Source of the DNA: Oscarella lobularis
Lineage: Eukaryota > Porifera > Homoscleromorpha > Homosclerophorida > Oscarellidae
Assembly (NCBI RefSeq): GCF_947507565.1
Contig: NC_089183.1
Span: forward strand, 2,790,001-2,854,000
Length of the DNA stretch: 64,000 nt
Direction: 5' to 3'
The notes beneath the pieces were generated by a model. That model did no database searches and was not told the DNA's origin. It worked only from the letters and a program-made list of their open reading frames with translations. Both the position numbers and the translations under genes were made by a program. The stretch's first letter is position 1. Every line of letters starts with the position of its first letter. Shown in pieces: positions 37,490-50,317 of the stretch.

Positions 37490-37755
37490 GATCGGGTCCC
37501 CCCAAAAGGCTCTCGTGGAGTCAAAGCGTACGAAGGACTCGAGGGAAAAGACCGCCGTGTCTTAAACGCGTTTTCTTACTTTTCGCTTCGCGTTTTTGAG
37601 AGAAGAGTCGGTGGTGCGTTCAGGTGAGCAGCTAAGATATTTCCTAAAGAGTACGCTTATGTTGGCTTCCGCACTCGCACAACTAACTCACTGGGAAAAG
37701 TCCGTAATCTTCGTTGGTTGCACAAAAGCGATCGGCATCTCGCCGATGCCATGTT
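37490..37755. repeat. Long dispersed repeat, copy 1
   Basis: Matches 46640-46935 in the same orientation: CGGGTCCCCCC, AAACGCGTTTTCTTACTTTT, CGCTTCGCGTT, GAGAGAAGAGTCGG, TTTCCTAAA, AAAAGTCCGTA, GCGATCGGCA and TAGAATAGCGCGCTAG-like blocks in order. It sits just upstream of the PDHX exons. The rest, to about 37870, is rich in CCGGC. Confidence 0.8.
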
Positions 37756-38090
37756 GGAATAGCGCGCTAGCCGGCCCAACCGTGCCCGGCCTTGCCCGGC
37801 CCGGCTCCTCCCGGCCGTGCCAGCAGTGCCAATTAACATGGTGCCAACTGCCCGTGCCGTGCTCGCGTTTACATTTATGGTGTCCGCGCCTGCGGATCTT
37901 CGGCACCTGATAGTGAACGATCTAATGTTACAGCTACACATAAAAAGATAATAGACAATACAGTAAAAAACGAACGATATCGATAATCAATTCTAACTAA
38001 GTAGAATGGCCTACTCGCGTAAGTTCAAAAAAAGGAAAAATAGTAAATACCAAATTGAAATTCACATATACGACGATGTTCTGTATAGGC

Positions 38091-41000
38091 CTAAAAAGAA
38101 AAAATTTCGGCTATTTCATTTGAGTAGCCGACGCCGGCGTCCTTCAAGGCAGTAATAAAGCGCCTGCGTGTTGCTTTGTCGCCGAACTTGTTTGCCCACG
38201 CCTCTAGCATCTCTAGAGCACGCTCGCTATCATCGTGAATTTCATTATGTCTGAAAGCTTTCATTTCTAAAAGTGTCGCAATACTGCGCCATTTTGCTTG
38301 AATGCGTTGGGCCGCTCTAAACCTTTCGAGCGACGTCATCTGCTTATCAAGAAACTCTAAAAAGAAGGCAGATAAACGCTATGGCCAATTGTAAAAGTGG
38401 ACGTGCATACCTAAATTCTCCCAATCGACGCCAAAAAGAAATGGGGATCGACCGCGTTGGGCCGCTCTATATCTTTCGCCGAGCGACGTCATCTTCGTAT
38501 CCGTCATCTTCGTATCAAGAAGCTCTAAAAGAAGGCAGATAAACGTCATGGCTAATTATTGTAAAAGTAGAAGTGCATGAAATCTAACCTTTCAAATGTG
38601 TTTGAATGAAAGCTATATCTTCTTCATCTTTCATCTTCTGTCAAACACACTGCATCGAATGATCTTTCTAAATTTGTCATATTCCATTACCTCCTCGGCG
38701 GAAATTTCAATAGCGCCATCTTCATTTAGCAGAGCTAATAAACGCCATTCTCGAGCGACTTCAGCAATGCTCTCAGTTGTGGCGCTAAGATTTTCGCCCC
38801 AAGTAGAGAGCAGCTCTGCTGCAGTCTTGCTTTTCACGTCAGCGTAAGACAATCCCTGCAAAAGGATTAGCCTTCTCAGAGCAGCTCTCCCCTCATAGTC
38901 CCTCTCAAGACGTGCTATAATAGCGCAGCGTGTCTTGTAAGACAACAAATCAACGTGATTGCCTGGAAGAGCGAGAAGGTCTCTAAGACTGTCTTTAGTA
39001 GTCCCTTCGCTGAGGAAAACGCTTGACTTTTGTGAAGTTCTCATCTTCTCGTCAACTTTTTCTTCTTCGTAAGCCAATGGAAAATTTTTAAGCTGTTTCA
39101 ATTCTGCAGAGCTGATGTACAAAAGGAGGAGATTCGTCCCTGGACTCTTCTGACGAAGAATTTTTTCGCTACTTTTTTTCAGATTCGTAAGAAGTTTCAT
39201 GCACTCTCGCTCGGAGTGGATCGGACCACGAACAACAACATCCACGACTTTATCTCTCTGCTGTAATGTTATCATTCCTTCAACTGAAAAACCGTCAATC
39301 GTCTCCTGGATCATCAACCCACCTTGCCAGACAACGGGCTGAAAACGAAAGGAATTGCCAACGTGACATTGAAGAAACGGCATCGTTCCTGGAGTTATAA
39401 TGTCCGTCTCTTCAGCTTGTCTCAGGCGTCGTCCAATGTAGACTTGCATTTTAGAATTTTCCTCCCACACTTCAGGCGGACGTTTCCAATCTATTAGAGC
39501 TGGAAAAAGATAAGTTTCTGGTTCAACGGCGAGATGATAGCAAATATTGAAATGCCTTAATAGCCACATCGCCTCGTCAAAATGCTCCCACTTTTCTTTG
39601 CTGAATTCTTCAAGCATAAAATGAATCATTTTCTTTGTTATTGCGGCACGTGGGAAGGAAACTGCAGGTGAAAGCAGTGCACCAATGGAATTCTTCAATA
39701 GCCAAAGAGGATCCAAAATAATTTTGTCTTTAGTAGCAAAAATCTTTTAAAACGCATTATATACCTCTGCAAACCGTAGAGAAGAAAGAAAATAAAAAAC
39801 TTACCTCGCCGATTCTTTGCAGAAACTCAACAAGCAGATCTGGAACATCGTCTGAAAGACTAGGACAAATGCAGTCAACAAGCAGCTGCTTGAAGATACA
39901 CGCGTCAATTATACGAATGTGTAACCAACCTTCCTATATAGAATCAATAAAAACGGTATATTGATCTCACGCGCGCAATGTAACTAATGTATACTTGCCT
40001 CTTTACTCGAAGGAATCAAGGAATTCCATTTCAGCGAAAATAAAATTTTCTGCCGCATTGTTTCAGTCGCTTCAGAAGTACGTTTTACAGACGGCGTTTG
40101 AAACGGATTTCGCAATGTAGGCAGGAAGGACGTCGTTGCCGCCTCAACACTAAGCGGAACATCTTCAGATTCCTGTAAACGGAAAAATCATCTGTATCAT
40201 TTTGTACTACAAGGCATGTATAAAAAACAGCTGCACGCTTGAATATGCACTGCTTAATCAGATATACAAGATGCACCAAGTTATGGCCAAAATTACCCCA
40301 ATTTTAGATGATAAAACTAATACTGATGTTTTAAACATTAGGTAATAAATCAGTACCTTCATTGCAATCATTTTGACGTTCCCAATCGCTTGTTTAAGTA
40401 GATCTAAAGATTGTGATCCCCGTTCGCAACAATTTAAAACAAAGTGCTCATGAAAGTTGAACCAACGGCCAAAAGCTAGCTGAAGGGTCGCTACAAGTTG
40501 ACGCAATTTTATCTTTCCACTTTCCAAATTTTGAAGCATATCTTTACGACTTCCAATTACAATCACGTATGCTTTCTTTAGTTTAGTGAAACCAACACTG
40601 CATTTCATAAATGAACAGAAGTAGTAGCTCGACGTCTGTAGTTCAACGTCGCTTTTGGTTAGATCAACAACGAGAAGAAAAGCTGTTGTAGACTCGGGGA
40701 AGAAGAGACCGTGCATTTTATGGAAAAGCGGATGCCCGGCAAAGTCATAGAAAACCACCTCTTTGGCAAATTCAATGGTAGCGTTGGAAACGTCGATGAC
40801 GTAAGTCCGGTCATCGAGGTCTTTTTCTTTCGAGTCAATATTTTGCAGAGATCGAATTAAAGTTGTTTTACCGGCCATTGCTTCTCCAATAACGCAAATC
40901 TTGAATTTGTTTGGCTTCGTTGTGCCTTGACTATAAAGCTTGCGGTATCGATAGTGAACCTAAAGGAGGTGCATGTGTACTCAATTCTAAGTCACGAGAA

Positions 41001-44000
41001 GAGAACTAACCCATGCGTTGTAAAGAAAATGCCTCACTTCTGTTGAGCAAGGACATTCGTGAGGAAGCAAATTATCCTAAAGCATTAGTCGATAAACCTA
41101 GCCCAACATCTACGTATGTATATGCAGTAAGCCATTTAATTCAAACTAGCGCTCCAAGTTAGGGTCAGGTTCACATATACACAACGTATCACCCATTAAT
41201 GGCGTTTAGTAGGTAATTTTTTATCTGACACATACACCCCACGCAGGCCCCCCACGCATGGGTATTTTTACTCGAGAGTTTACGCCACCCGTAGACAGTA
41301 GAAACTCGGTTATAGCGGCCATGCAGTGAATTTTCTTCTCGATTATACAGCCACCTCTTTATTGCGGTCAAAAAATCTGGCCCAACGGTGGCCGCAATAA
41401 CCAGGTTTTACTGTACGAAGGCCATTTAGTAAAGAAATGATAAACTGTACCTGTTCAACGCTATCAATACGAGGATATTTGAATGCAATTAAGTTCAAGA
41501 CATCAATGTAGTAGGAGCAACCTAAAACAAATTTATTTAAAGAAAATCAATTATGTAATTAAATACATGATAAAATACCAGGCTTTTGGTGACTGTATTT
41601 CGCAATAAGGTGCAAAACCGTGTTTCCTTGCTAAAGTAACCAAAGATCATACTCAGGTAATTGAGGCTGCAAAGCTTAATATACCTTGTCCGTCTTATTG
41701 ACATCTGCCCCAGCATTGAGTAATAGCTCTACAATATCTACTTGACCGTTCTTACACGCTGCCAACAAGGGCCATCGCCCATACTAAAAATCACAATAAA
41801 ACAAGATAATTTAAATAGGTTAGGAGTGAAAACCTCGTCAGTCTTATTGACATCTACCCCGGCGTCAATTAGTAGTTTTGCAACTTTATAGTTCTCGTTT
41901 TCGAACGCTGTCCACAAAGCCTTTGTCATAAGATTAATTAAAAAGAAGAACACTGACCCTATAATAAAACCAATCACAAACCTTGTCGAAATTCGCTCCA
42001 GCAACGATAAATAATTTTACGATTTCCACATTTCCACTCAAACACGCTGTCTCCAAAGCCTAGACTCTCCATTAAGTTCAGATTAGGTCTTATAATAAAA
42101 TGGCCGCACAAACCTTTTTATGATCTACCCCAGCGAATATTAGTAGCTTCACAATTTCTACATATCCATTCAAACACGCTGTCTTCAAAGCCTAGAGTTG
42201 CCCATCCAGATTAGGTCTTAACATACAATGACCGCACAGACCTTGTCTTCCCTACTAACATCTACCCCAGCGTTGATTAGCAGCTTTACAACTTTTGCAC
42301 TGCCATTCAAAACTGCTGTCTCCAAAGCCTAGACTCTCCATTAAGTTCAGATTAGGTCTTATAATAAAATGGCCGCACAAACCTTTTTATGATCTACCCC
42401 AGCGAATATTAGTAGCTTCACAATTTCTACATATCCATTCAAAAACGCTGTCTCCAAAGCCTACAGTTGCCCATCCAGATTAGGTCTTAACATACAATGA
42501 CCGCACAGACCTTGTCTTCCCTACTAACATCTACCCCAGCGTTGATTAGCAGCTTTACAACTTTTGCACTGCCATTCAAAACTGCTGTCTCCAAAGCCTA
42601 GACTCTCCATTAAGTTCAGATTAGGTCTTATAATAAAATGGCCGCACAAACCTTTTTATGATCTACCCCAGCGAATATTAGTAGCTTCACAATTTCTACA
42701 TATCCATTCAAAAACGCTGTCTCCAAAGCCTACAGTTGCCCATCCAGATTAGGTCTTAACATACAATGACCGCACAGACCTTGTCTTTCATACTAACATC
42801 TACCCCAGCGTTGATTAGCAGCTTTACAACTTTTGCATTGCCATTCAAAACTGCTGTCTCCAAAGTCTAAAGTTTTCCAGTGATTCCAGATTAGGTCTTT
42901 CAATAAGCTGACAGCACAAACCTTACTAACATCTACCCCAGTGTTGATTAGTAGCTTTACAATTTCTACTTTACCATTCAAACACGCTATCTCGAAAGCC
43001 TAACATTTTTCATAAGGTCCAGATTACGTCGTATAGTAAAATGCCAGCACAAACCTTCTCTGCTTTACTAAAATCTACTCCAACGTCGATTAATAGCTTT
43101 ACAATCTCCACAAAGCCATATTTACACGCTTTAAAGAAATCCTAAAGTTTTCCGTTAAATTGAAAGGTCCACTCTTATAATAAAATGACCTCACAAACCT
43201 CGTTTATCTTACTAACATCTATGTATACCCCAGCGTCGACTAATAGCTTTGCGATTTCTGCAAAGCCCCATGCACACGCTCTTTCAAAAGGCTAAGGTTT
43301 TTCATTAGATTAGGAATCAGATCTTGTAGTAAAATTTCAACAAACCCGGTGTACTGTATTCACATCAAATCCATTGTTGATTAATAACTTTATAATTTCC
43401 ACGCGATTCCTCAAAAACGCTTCTTCAAAAACCTAAAGTTAAGGTTTTCATTAGATTAGAAACTCAAATCTTATAGCAAATTTCAACAAACCTCATTCGG
43501 TGTATCAATTTCAAATCCAGCGTCGAGTAATAGCATTACAATTTCCAGGTGATTAATCCGCAACGCAACACTAAACGCCTAAGGTTTTGTATTAGATTAG
43601 AAGACCAGTCTTTTAAAAAAGGATCCCACAAACATCATGTGCCTTCCTAGCTTCTGCTCCAGCGTCAATTAGTAGCTTCGCAATTTTCACACTGCCATAT
43701 TCACACGCTACCTTCAAAGCCTAAAGTTTTTCAATAGAACATTAGATCATATAGCAAAATGACTCCACACTCCACAAAACCTCATTAACATCTACTCGAG
43801 CAATCAGTAGCTTTGCAATGGCCACTTGGTCATATCTACACGCTACCTCCAAAGCCTAACGTTTTTCAATAGAAGATTAGATCATATAGCAAAATGACTC
43901 CCCACTCCACAAACCTCATTAGCATCTACTCGATCAATCAGTAGCTCTGCGATTGCCAATTTGTCATATATACACGCTACCTTCAAAGCCTAAAGTTTTT

Positions 44001-46161
44001 CAATAGAAGATTAGATCATATAGCAAAATGACTCCACACTCCACAAACCTCATTAACATCTATTCGATCAATCAGTAGCTCTGCAATTGCCAATTTGTCA
44101 AATTTGCACGCTGAACTGAAACACTAAAATTTACATGAGACTAAAAGATCTGCTCTCATAATAAAATGACCCGACAAACATTTTGTGCAAGGACAACTCC
44201 AGCGTTGATGCACAGTTTAAAACTTTCCACTTTGTCATTGAAAATCGCTTTGTTGAAAGCCTAAAGTCTTCTATTAGATTAGAAGTTCAAGTCATAAAAT
44301 CCTATAAACCTTGTGTGCCCATTCAATATCTATTTCAACCAATAGTTGTATAATCTTCTTATTACCATTCAAGCACGCTGTCTCAAAAGCCTGAAGCTCC
44401 TCATCATTAATATATTAGAAAGATCAGTTCATATAAATCACAGTGTCAGGATTAGAGCCGCAGCGAAGTAAAGTCCTGGCAGTAAGCTTGCAGCCATTCA
44501 AACAAGCATGATACAATGCATCAAATCCCAGCTATTATCACGAGTCAGCTAATGGCAATTTAACAATTTAATTAGGCGTACATGATCTTTAAGATGAAGA
44601 TTGCAGCCTTGGGCTACAAGCAACTTCACAACGTCAAGTTGTTCCTTTTTGCACGCAGCCATTAGAGGCGTCTCTCCCTTAATAAGCGTCAATAACGTTA
44701 CAGATCTGTCATCCGCGATCTAACTCTATACTACCGAAATTGATTGAGCATCAACCTTACAACCTGAGTCAATTAAAGCTTTTGCAATAGAAAAATAGCC
44801 AAAGAAACAAGCAAAATGCAGTGAGCCACCCTAAAGAACACAAACGGTCATCAAGTGTAAAATTGAATAGCTAACAACGACATTCTAACAACTACCTTAA
44901 GCGAGAAAAATAGCTGATTTTGCAAAACTTGATTTTCTTTCATTTTCTTAGCCTAAAGAATGTTTCATTTTATAGCAATCTCTGCTAAATAAGTACCAAA
45001 ATATTAAGGCTTCTTTCTGCATTCTAAAAATGCGGTATCAGAATAATATATTAGTAAAACTATGTGCACTTACCATAAAAACAGTGGTAGAAGTAACGGC
45101 TGTGGGTTGCAAAGCTGCTTCTTGCTTATCTTAAAAAAAACTTAATGTTATTTTATTTTAGCTACCTCGCGTTCACCTGGCAGAGCGGTTTGAACCACTC
45201 CCAGACGTAGCTTAGACTGCAGACTTGCCACAGCATCAAAAGAATGACAAAGACTGGGGAATTTGGCCAACAAATGACTTCCCTTGCTTGTACTAGTTGT
45301 TCGTATAATAAGTGCATGAATGACCGACGACGTCATCAAAGTCTGCTTCAAAAGGCAAGACAGTTTGACAGAACAAAGACTGCCACTGCCAAACTGAATT
45401 TCGACGTCCTTATCAAGCTCAATAAAAGGAAGTAAACAACGAGCATCTTGTAGGTCACAAATGAATCTAACAAAGTTTATTCCTCTAAGAGTGACAGTCA
45501 CGCTACAACTCCCAGACAGAATCTCGATGTTTGTGTAGTCTAGCAGGCTAGAAAGTTGTCCAAATAGAGCTTCCTGTTGTTCCTTAAAATGCTCCGGATC
45601 TGTTTTTGGCAAAAAAATTCTTAAATCGCAATGGTCCGAAATAACGATTTCATTCCCAACTTGATTCTTACGAGGACATTTTAGTGTCATGCCAGGGACA
45701 CCCCGAAGTGAGACACGAAGCTCCTTTGGTATATGTTCAGTCATTTCTATGACTGAATCAACCATGGCAACTACACACCTGTGGTGAGGTTGATACGCTC
45801 TCATTAGCTTTTCATCAACTAAAATACTTAAGATGTTGTTTCCGGAAGACTTCTTTGATTCTTGGACAGAAGGGTTCAGAATGCGAAAGAGTTCCATATC
45901 ATATTCTTTTATTATAGAGCAAAAATTGTCAAATGATGGAGATAAGTGCTTCTTCAACTGCAAAAATAATTTTCGAGCAACAGGAGCCTTATCAAGCCCG
46001 GACTTGTCATGAATGTCAAGAATTTCCTCATATTGAGCCTCATGAAGGCATTTTTTTGCAAAAAGTTTATCCAAGAGTTTTCCTGAAATTGAGCAGGCGA
46101 GAGCAGAAACTGCTTCGTCCATCACAGGAACCAAATTATTCGTCCATTTCGAGTCGCCCAT
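38091..46161 (-). CDS. CARD - middle domain - ankyrin - Roc - COR - Death protein
   Basis: Read on the minus strand. The first large exon (ATG 46161, MGDSKWTNNL, to about 45173) encodes a CARD (KLLDKLFAKKCLHEAQYEEI) and the middle domain shared with the gene at 2.8-4.1 kb (CDLRIFLPKT, GSCSVTVTLRG, FIELDK). Small exons follow (AKKMKENQVLQNQLFF), then about twenty mini-exons of one ankyrin repeat each from 44.83 to 41.6 kb (for example GKVEIVKLLINTGVDVSK). Next is a Roc GTPase (ICVIGEAMAGKTTLIRSLQN, DFAGHPLF, IGSRKD) at about 40.95-40.35 kb, a COR region at 39.7-38.65 kb (FNICYHLAVEPETYLFPALI) and a Death domain ending at 38091 (AAQRIQAKWRSIATLL ... AWANKFGDKATRRRF). Order from ankyrin onward matches DAPK1 without its kinase. 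It may be two genes split near 45.1 kb: the join there is not fixed. The role is probably cell-death or immune signalling. Confidence 0.75.
42047..42853. repeat. Three tandem 269-bp ankyrin double-exon units
   Basis: CTGTCTCCAAAG starts at 42047, 42316, 42585 and 42854, a constant step of 269 bases. The three units are nearly identical, introns included. Each holds two ankyrin exons and two introns, so unequal crossing-over has recently added four ankyrin repeats to the gene. Confidence 0.92.
43715..44110. repeat. Older ankyrin-exon repeats, about 130-bp step
   Basis: The block TTTTTCAATAGAA-ATTAGATCATATAGCAAAATGACTCC occurs three times (about 43724, 43862, 43996), each with one ankyrin exon (CATCTACTCGA...ATCAGTAGCT). 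Differences between copies are more numerous than in the 269-bp units. Confidence 0.75.
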
Positions 46162-47053
46162 TGATACTGGGGAGGCAAAAGGGGTGGGACGAAGGCACGT
46201 GATATCCACACACAAAGGCTGGTGGTCTAAAATGCGACTTAGCAAACGTTCAGTTGTTAAATGACAACGTAGATGACGTAGAACCACTGTCACTTGTCCA
46301 CGCTGGAGACTGCTGACTTGTGGGTTGGTATAGACTACCGCACCAGAACCAGGGATAAGTCTAGCTGAAAAGGAAACTGCAATTTGAAGCTTCGTAAAAG
46401 CGCTGAAAACGTCTATTCGCCACTCGGGACCCCACTCGAGTAAAGAGATGGCTAGCTGTAGATAAGCATGCTCATTCGAGTCAATCCCACTACTGGCAGA
46501 TTCCCGGAATGCATGTGTACGTTCGCTGCGGTGACTTACTTAATTAATGAAAAGCGCTGCACATTTACACCCAAAGCACTCCTAGCTTGCAGCCTTGCAC
46601 CCCTTGCATCCCAGCTCCTCCCCAAACCTGACACGTCATTTAGAATTCGGGTCCGGTCCCCCCTCCAAAGCTTCTCGCGGATCAACGCGTATGAAGGGCT
46701 TTGGGAAAAGATTGCTGTGTCTTAGGGCTTCTTATAAACGCGTTTTCTTACTTTTCGCTTCGCGTTGTTGAGAGAAGAGTCGGCGTGTTGAGGTGAGCGG
46801 CCGAGAGGTTTCCTAAACAGTATGTTTACGTAGGCCTCTAAACGTCAGCGTACCTAAATTCGCAAAAAGAGCACCACTCGAGGTAAAAGTCCGTAGCGAT
46901 CGGCAGTACGCCGACGTCATGTTAGAATAGCGCGCTAGATCAGGATGAGCCCGCGAATGCGGACTACATTCATATGTGACAAGCGCGAACAAACGAACAA
47001 AAATACCATGCGGAATTCAATCATACTCCAGGAGAAAGCCACGTACAAGTCCT
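46162..47053. repeat. Intergenic region with long dispersed repeat, copy 2
   Basis: The part 46640-46935 is the counterpart of 37490-37755. The part next to 46161 is the presumed promoter of the CARD-ankyrin gene. Otherwise nothing is recognised. Confidence 0.65.
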
Positions 47054-48266
47054 TTAGTCTTGCCTATTCTTCTTTGGTGGAGACTCTTCGTCATCTCGTG
47101 ATGATTCCGAGGGCCATCGTTTTCGTAATGTTATACCGGGGAGCGTAGCTCTGAATGAAGCAGCACCGCGGCCGTTCGATTTAGGAACTGTAAACGTTTT
47201 GTGATAGTCTGATAGATCTCGATAGTGACGACTTAGGTGACGCTCATCAGCCAATTTCAAAAACCCGCTTTCATAACTGTTTTCGGCATTGGCAGTCTTT
47301 TCTGGCCAATTCAAAAACATAACGTGATGCAGAACCGTCCACAGAAATGCAACAGACACGCTTTCAAAATATCTCGACTCGTTGATCAACTTCACGTCAT
47401 CGTTAAGCTGAAGCAGAATATCGTGAACGCAGTCATACATGACGACAGTAAACGACGTATCAGAAAATAGTATGCCCGGCACTAAAGGATTTTCGTCAGG
47501 GAGCCGTTGATGATGAATCATAGAATACACAATTGTCTGCGCAGTCACCTGTGGTAAGCCGTCGTCGAGCATTTCTAAAATAATAAACAAACACAATGAA
47601 TTGCCATATGAGAAGGTGTCTCTAATAAGTCTCCGCACCTTTTCTCTGGAAACCCTCGTCGCTTTCAATACTGTCAGTGAGAGATTCGGAATCTCTCGCT
47701 ACCATGACAGGTGTTCTCGCATGATCACGAAAAGGCTCGCAGGTGACTTTTGACATCATGTCCAAAGATCCGTGCCAGGTGTGATCTTGTTCGCCCATTC
47801 CCAGGTCCTTCAAAGCAAGACGGTTATAGTCTCTCCTTTTCTCTTTTGCTGTCTTTTCGTGGTCGTGCTTGGAGAGGAAGCAGTTGCCACATAGAGGTTG
47901 AATAATGGTCTTTGCGAGAAAATGATGCAAAGCAAATTCTCCTGAATCTTCTTCCAGTAACGGAACTTTCTTGTTCAAGTTTTTCTCAAGAAAATCGGAG
48001 AGCCTCTTGATTGCTTTCGGATAATTCTTTTCCTTTCCAAATGAGAAAAGGCCAACCCTTTTAGGCGAATCAAATGCATACCACGATAGCGCGGGGTCGG
48101 GCTCCAAAGCCAAAAGAGAATGAGTCATACTTGAGAAGGGCACGTCTCCAACGAAAGAATTCGAAGTAAATTTCCTGGCCAGAAATTCATATCTGGTCAG
48201 TTGCATCTGCCGAAGCACCTCTGCTGTAGAAGGCACAATCGAAGCTAGAATCAAAAGTGACGTCAC
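47054..48266 (-). CDS. Unrecognised two-exon protein
   Basis: Exon 1 from ATG 48266 (MTSLLILASIVPSTAEVLRQ) to about 47638, exon 2 from about 47576 to 47054; the join (QRK-E-MLDDGLPQV) keeps frame and gives about 385 residues. Sequence features: LSWYAFDSPKRVGLFSFG, a lysine-rich helix, HHFLAKTIIQPLCGNCF, an acidic patch, QTIVYSMIHHQRLP, a hydrophobic VSVAFLWTVLHHVMFLNW, and a basic Ser-rich end (RWPSESSRDDEESPPKKNRQ) that could be a nuclear localisation signal. No family is recognised. Balanced composition and clean splice sites make it look real. The DNA upstream has no clear promoter element. Confidence 0.6.
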
Positions 48267-48751
48267 TCAAAACCTCTCCAAAAAATTAGACAATCTCGGG
48301 GACTGTAAGACCTCGTGCACGTTTGGTCCGATACAGACTACTCTTGGCCTTATGAGTGCGTTTGGGGTGAGAACCAAATTATTGAGAGCTCCGCGGATCG
48401 CGAATAGAGGGGGAAGACTACGTAACGCCCGGGACCTTGAGCTTCGTACCCATTTGTTTCCGTCGAAATTTCACTTCTCGGAGCTCCCTTATGCTGGAAG
48501 GACGACAAACGCGTGTCGACGTGAGGTTTGCAAAGTGCGCACGCGCAGTAGAACTATCCCATGTGACGTCATTCTTTCTACACTCTCAATCTATCAAATA
48601 TTCTCGACGACATTTGGAAGATTTTCGTATAGAGAAAAAAGCGCCACATATACTTACAAGAGGAATCTCGCAGATTAATACAGTAGGGGTCGATCAATAA
48701 ACACTGCACACTAGATAAAGTTCTCAGTGCAAGTCATATACTACCTAGTAG
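48267..48751. other. Intergenic region
   Basis: Between the unrecognised gene and the NHL gene, both on the minus strand. I see no motif beyond plain sequence; open stretches on the plus strand at 48350-48700 show no domain. Confidence 0.4.
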
Positions 48752-50317
48752 CTAGGAGCAACAGCAACAAAAATTCGAACCGTTTTCGCTAAACGAACGC
48801 GACGGAGGCGGCGGCGAAACCTCTACGAACCTAACCGAATGACCCTGAACGAAATAGAGACGTTTACCAGTCGAATCGATAGCCAATCGACCCGGCTTCG
48901 ACGTCCAAATCCCCGTCTGCGCCTGACTCAACACCGTCTCCACGGTCCCGTCATCGGGATTCACGCGCTTAATTCCCCCACTATCGCTCACATAGATAAA
49001 CCCTCGCGAATCGACGGCGATACCCCACGGATGTCGAAACCCCGTCGTAACCGTGGAAACGGTATAAGCGTCGCCCGCCTTATCCATTTCCGCGCGACGA
49101 GCGACGACGCGACGCAGAGCGTTATTATAGTCGTCCGGCACGTAGACGACGATCTTGTCGCCCGTGGCAACGCACGCCAATTCGCTCGGTCGATTGAATC
49201 GACTCGATCGACCGGGCCCGTCGTCGGCGCCCGCCGAGCCCGTGCCGGCGATCGTTTTCACGACGCCGCCTGGGGATATTTGTCGGATGCAGTGATTGCG
49301 CGAGTCCGTGACGAAGTAGTAGTTCGTCTTCTTTTCGTGGATGACGTCGATGGGGCCGTTGAAGCGCGCCTGCAAGGGATTGCGATCGTCGGTGAAGCCC
49401 TTGTTCAGGTCGAAGTCGTTTGAAGCGGCGCCGGCGAAGACGGCGAGGTTTTTACCGGTCACGCTCATCTAGTGCAGACACGTCGACTTTAGAGGTTCTT
49501 GTATGGAGAGGGGATGATGCGTGTGCGTGTCTCTCTCACTTGCGTGTGCGCAGCGTTATTAGTCTCTAGGTTCTTGTATGGAGAGGGGATGGTACGTGTA
49601 CGCGTCTCTCTCACTTGCGTGTGCGTAGCGTTATGGGGGTTCTTGTATGGAGAGGGGATTATATGTGTACGTGTCTCTCTCACTTGCGTGTGCGCGGCGT
49701 TATGCGACTTAGTCTCGGGGAGAGAGACAGACTATAGTACAAACCCTACGGTATTAACTCTGTCTTCAGCACTCCACCCCTAGTCTCACTCTGACTAAAA
49801 TTTTAATAAAGCTTGCGTTGCTAAGGGAACAGATACCTATTAATTAACCCATCTAGAACTAGAACTTGTTCGCTATTTATCATATATCTAAAGCTCGGTT
49901 TGCGTGCAAAAGAATGCGTATGTGCGCTCTCACCTTCACCAAATTGTGCGACTCCAAATTCGTGACGACGATCGCGTTGTTTCGACTGAGCGCCAAGCCG
50001 CGCGGCTTTCCCAACCAATCCTCGTCCCTCGCCAGCGTATCGACCCAATACCCGTTCTTCTCGCCCTCCTTCCGACTGATTCGCCGCACGGCGCTATTAT
50101 CCGAATCGGTGACGTAGACGGTGCCGTCCGGATGAACGTCGATCCCGCCGAGCGTGGAAAAGAGCGCGCGACTGCCCTTCCCGTCTCGATACCCGGACCG
50201 ATCGAACTGACCGGCGATCGTCGTGACGCGAAGGGGCTTCGGAGTATCGTCGTTCAGGAGAGGATAGGTTTCATAGGTTTCAGTAGAGGGACTACGTTCT
50301 CTATTATAAAAAATCAT
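48752..50317 (-). CDS. NHL-repeat beta-propeller protein
   Basis: Two exons: 50317-about 49933 and 49468-48752, join LVK-MSVTGKNLAVF. Repeats of the NHL type run along the chain: GIDVHPDGTVYVTDSDNSAV, GKPRGLALSRNNAIVVTN, FNGPIDVIHEKKTNYYFVTD with NHCIRQISPGG, TIAGTGSAGADDGPG, FNRPSELACVATG, HPWGIAVDSRGFIYVSDSGG and GRLAIDSTGKRLYFV. About six blades would make one propeller, a protein- or RNA-binding scaffold. No RING, B-box, signal peptide or membrane span is seen, and the N-terminus (MIFYNRERSPSTETYETYPL) is short, so this may be a stand-alone propeller or lack a first exon. It ends FCCCCS. The intron contains a minisatellite. Confidence 0.82.
49495..49705. repeat. Minisatellite in the NHL gene intron
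   Basis: Three units of about 70 bases, each starting TTCTTGTATGGAGAGGGGAT and ending TCTCTCTCACTTGCGTGTGC plus GCGTTA. The step is 74 then 70 bases, with differences of a few bases between units. Confidence 0.9.

Noticed and set aside
43715-44110. CRISPR-like regular repeats
   Set aside because: The repeated blocks are ankyrin exons and introns of the large gene, and the spacers are coding and related to each other.
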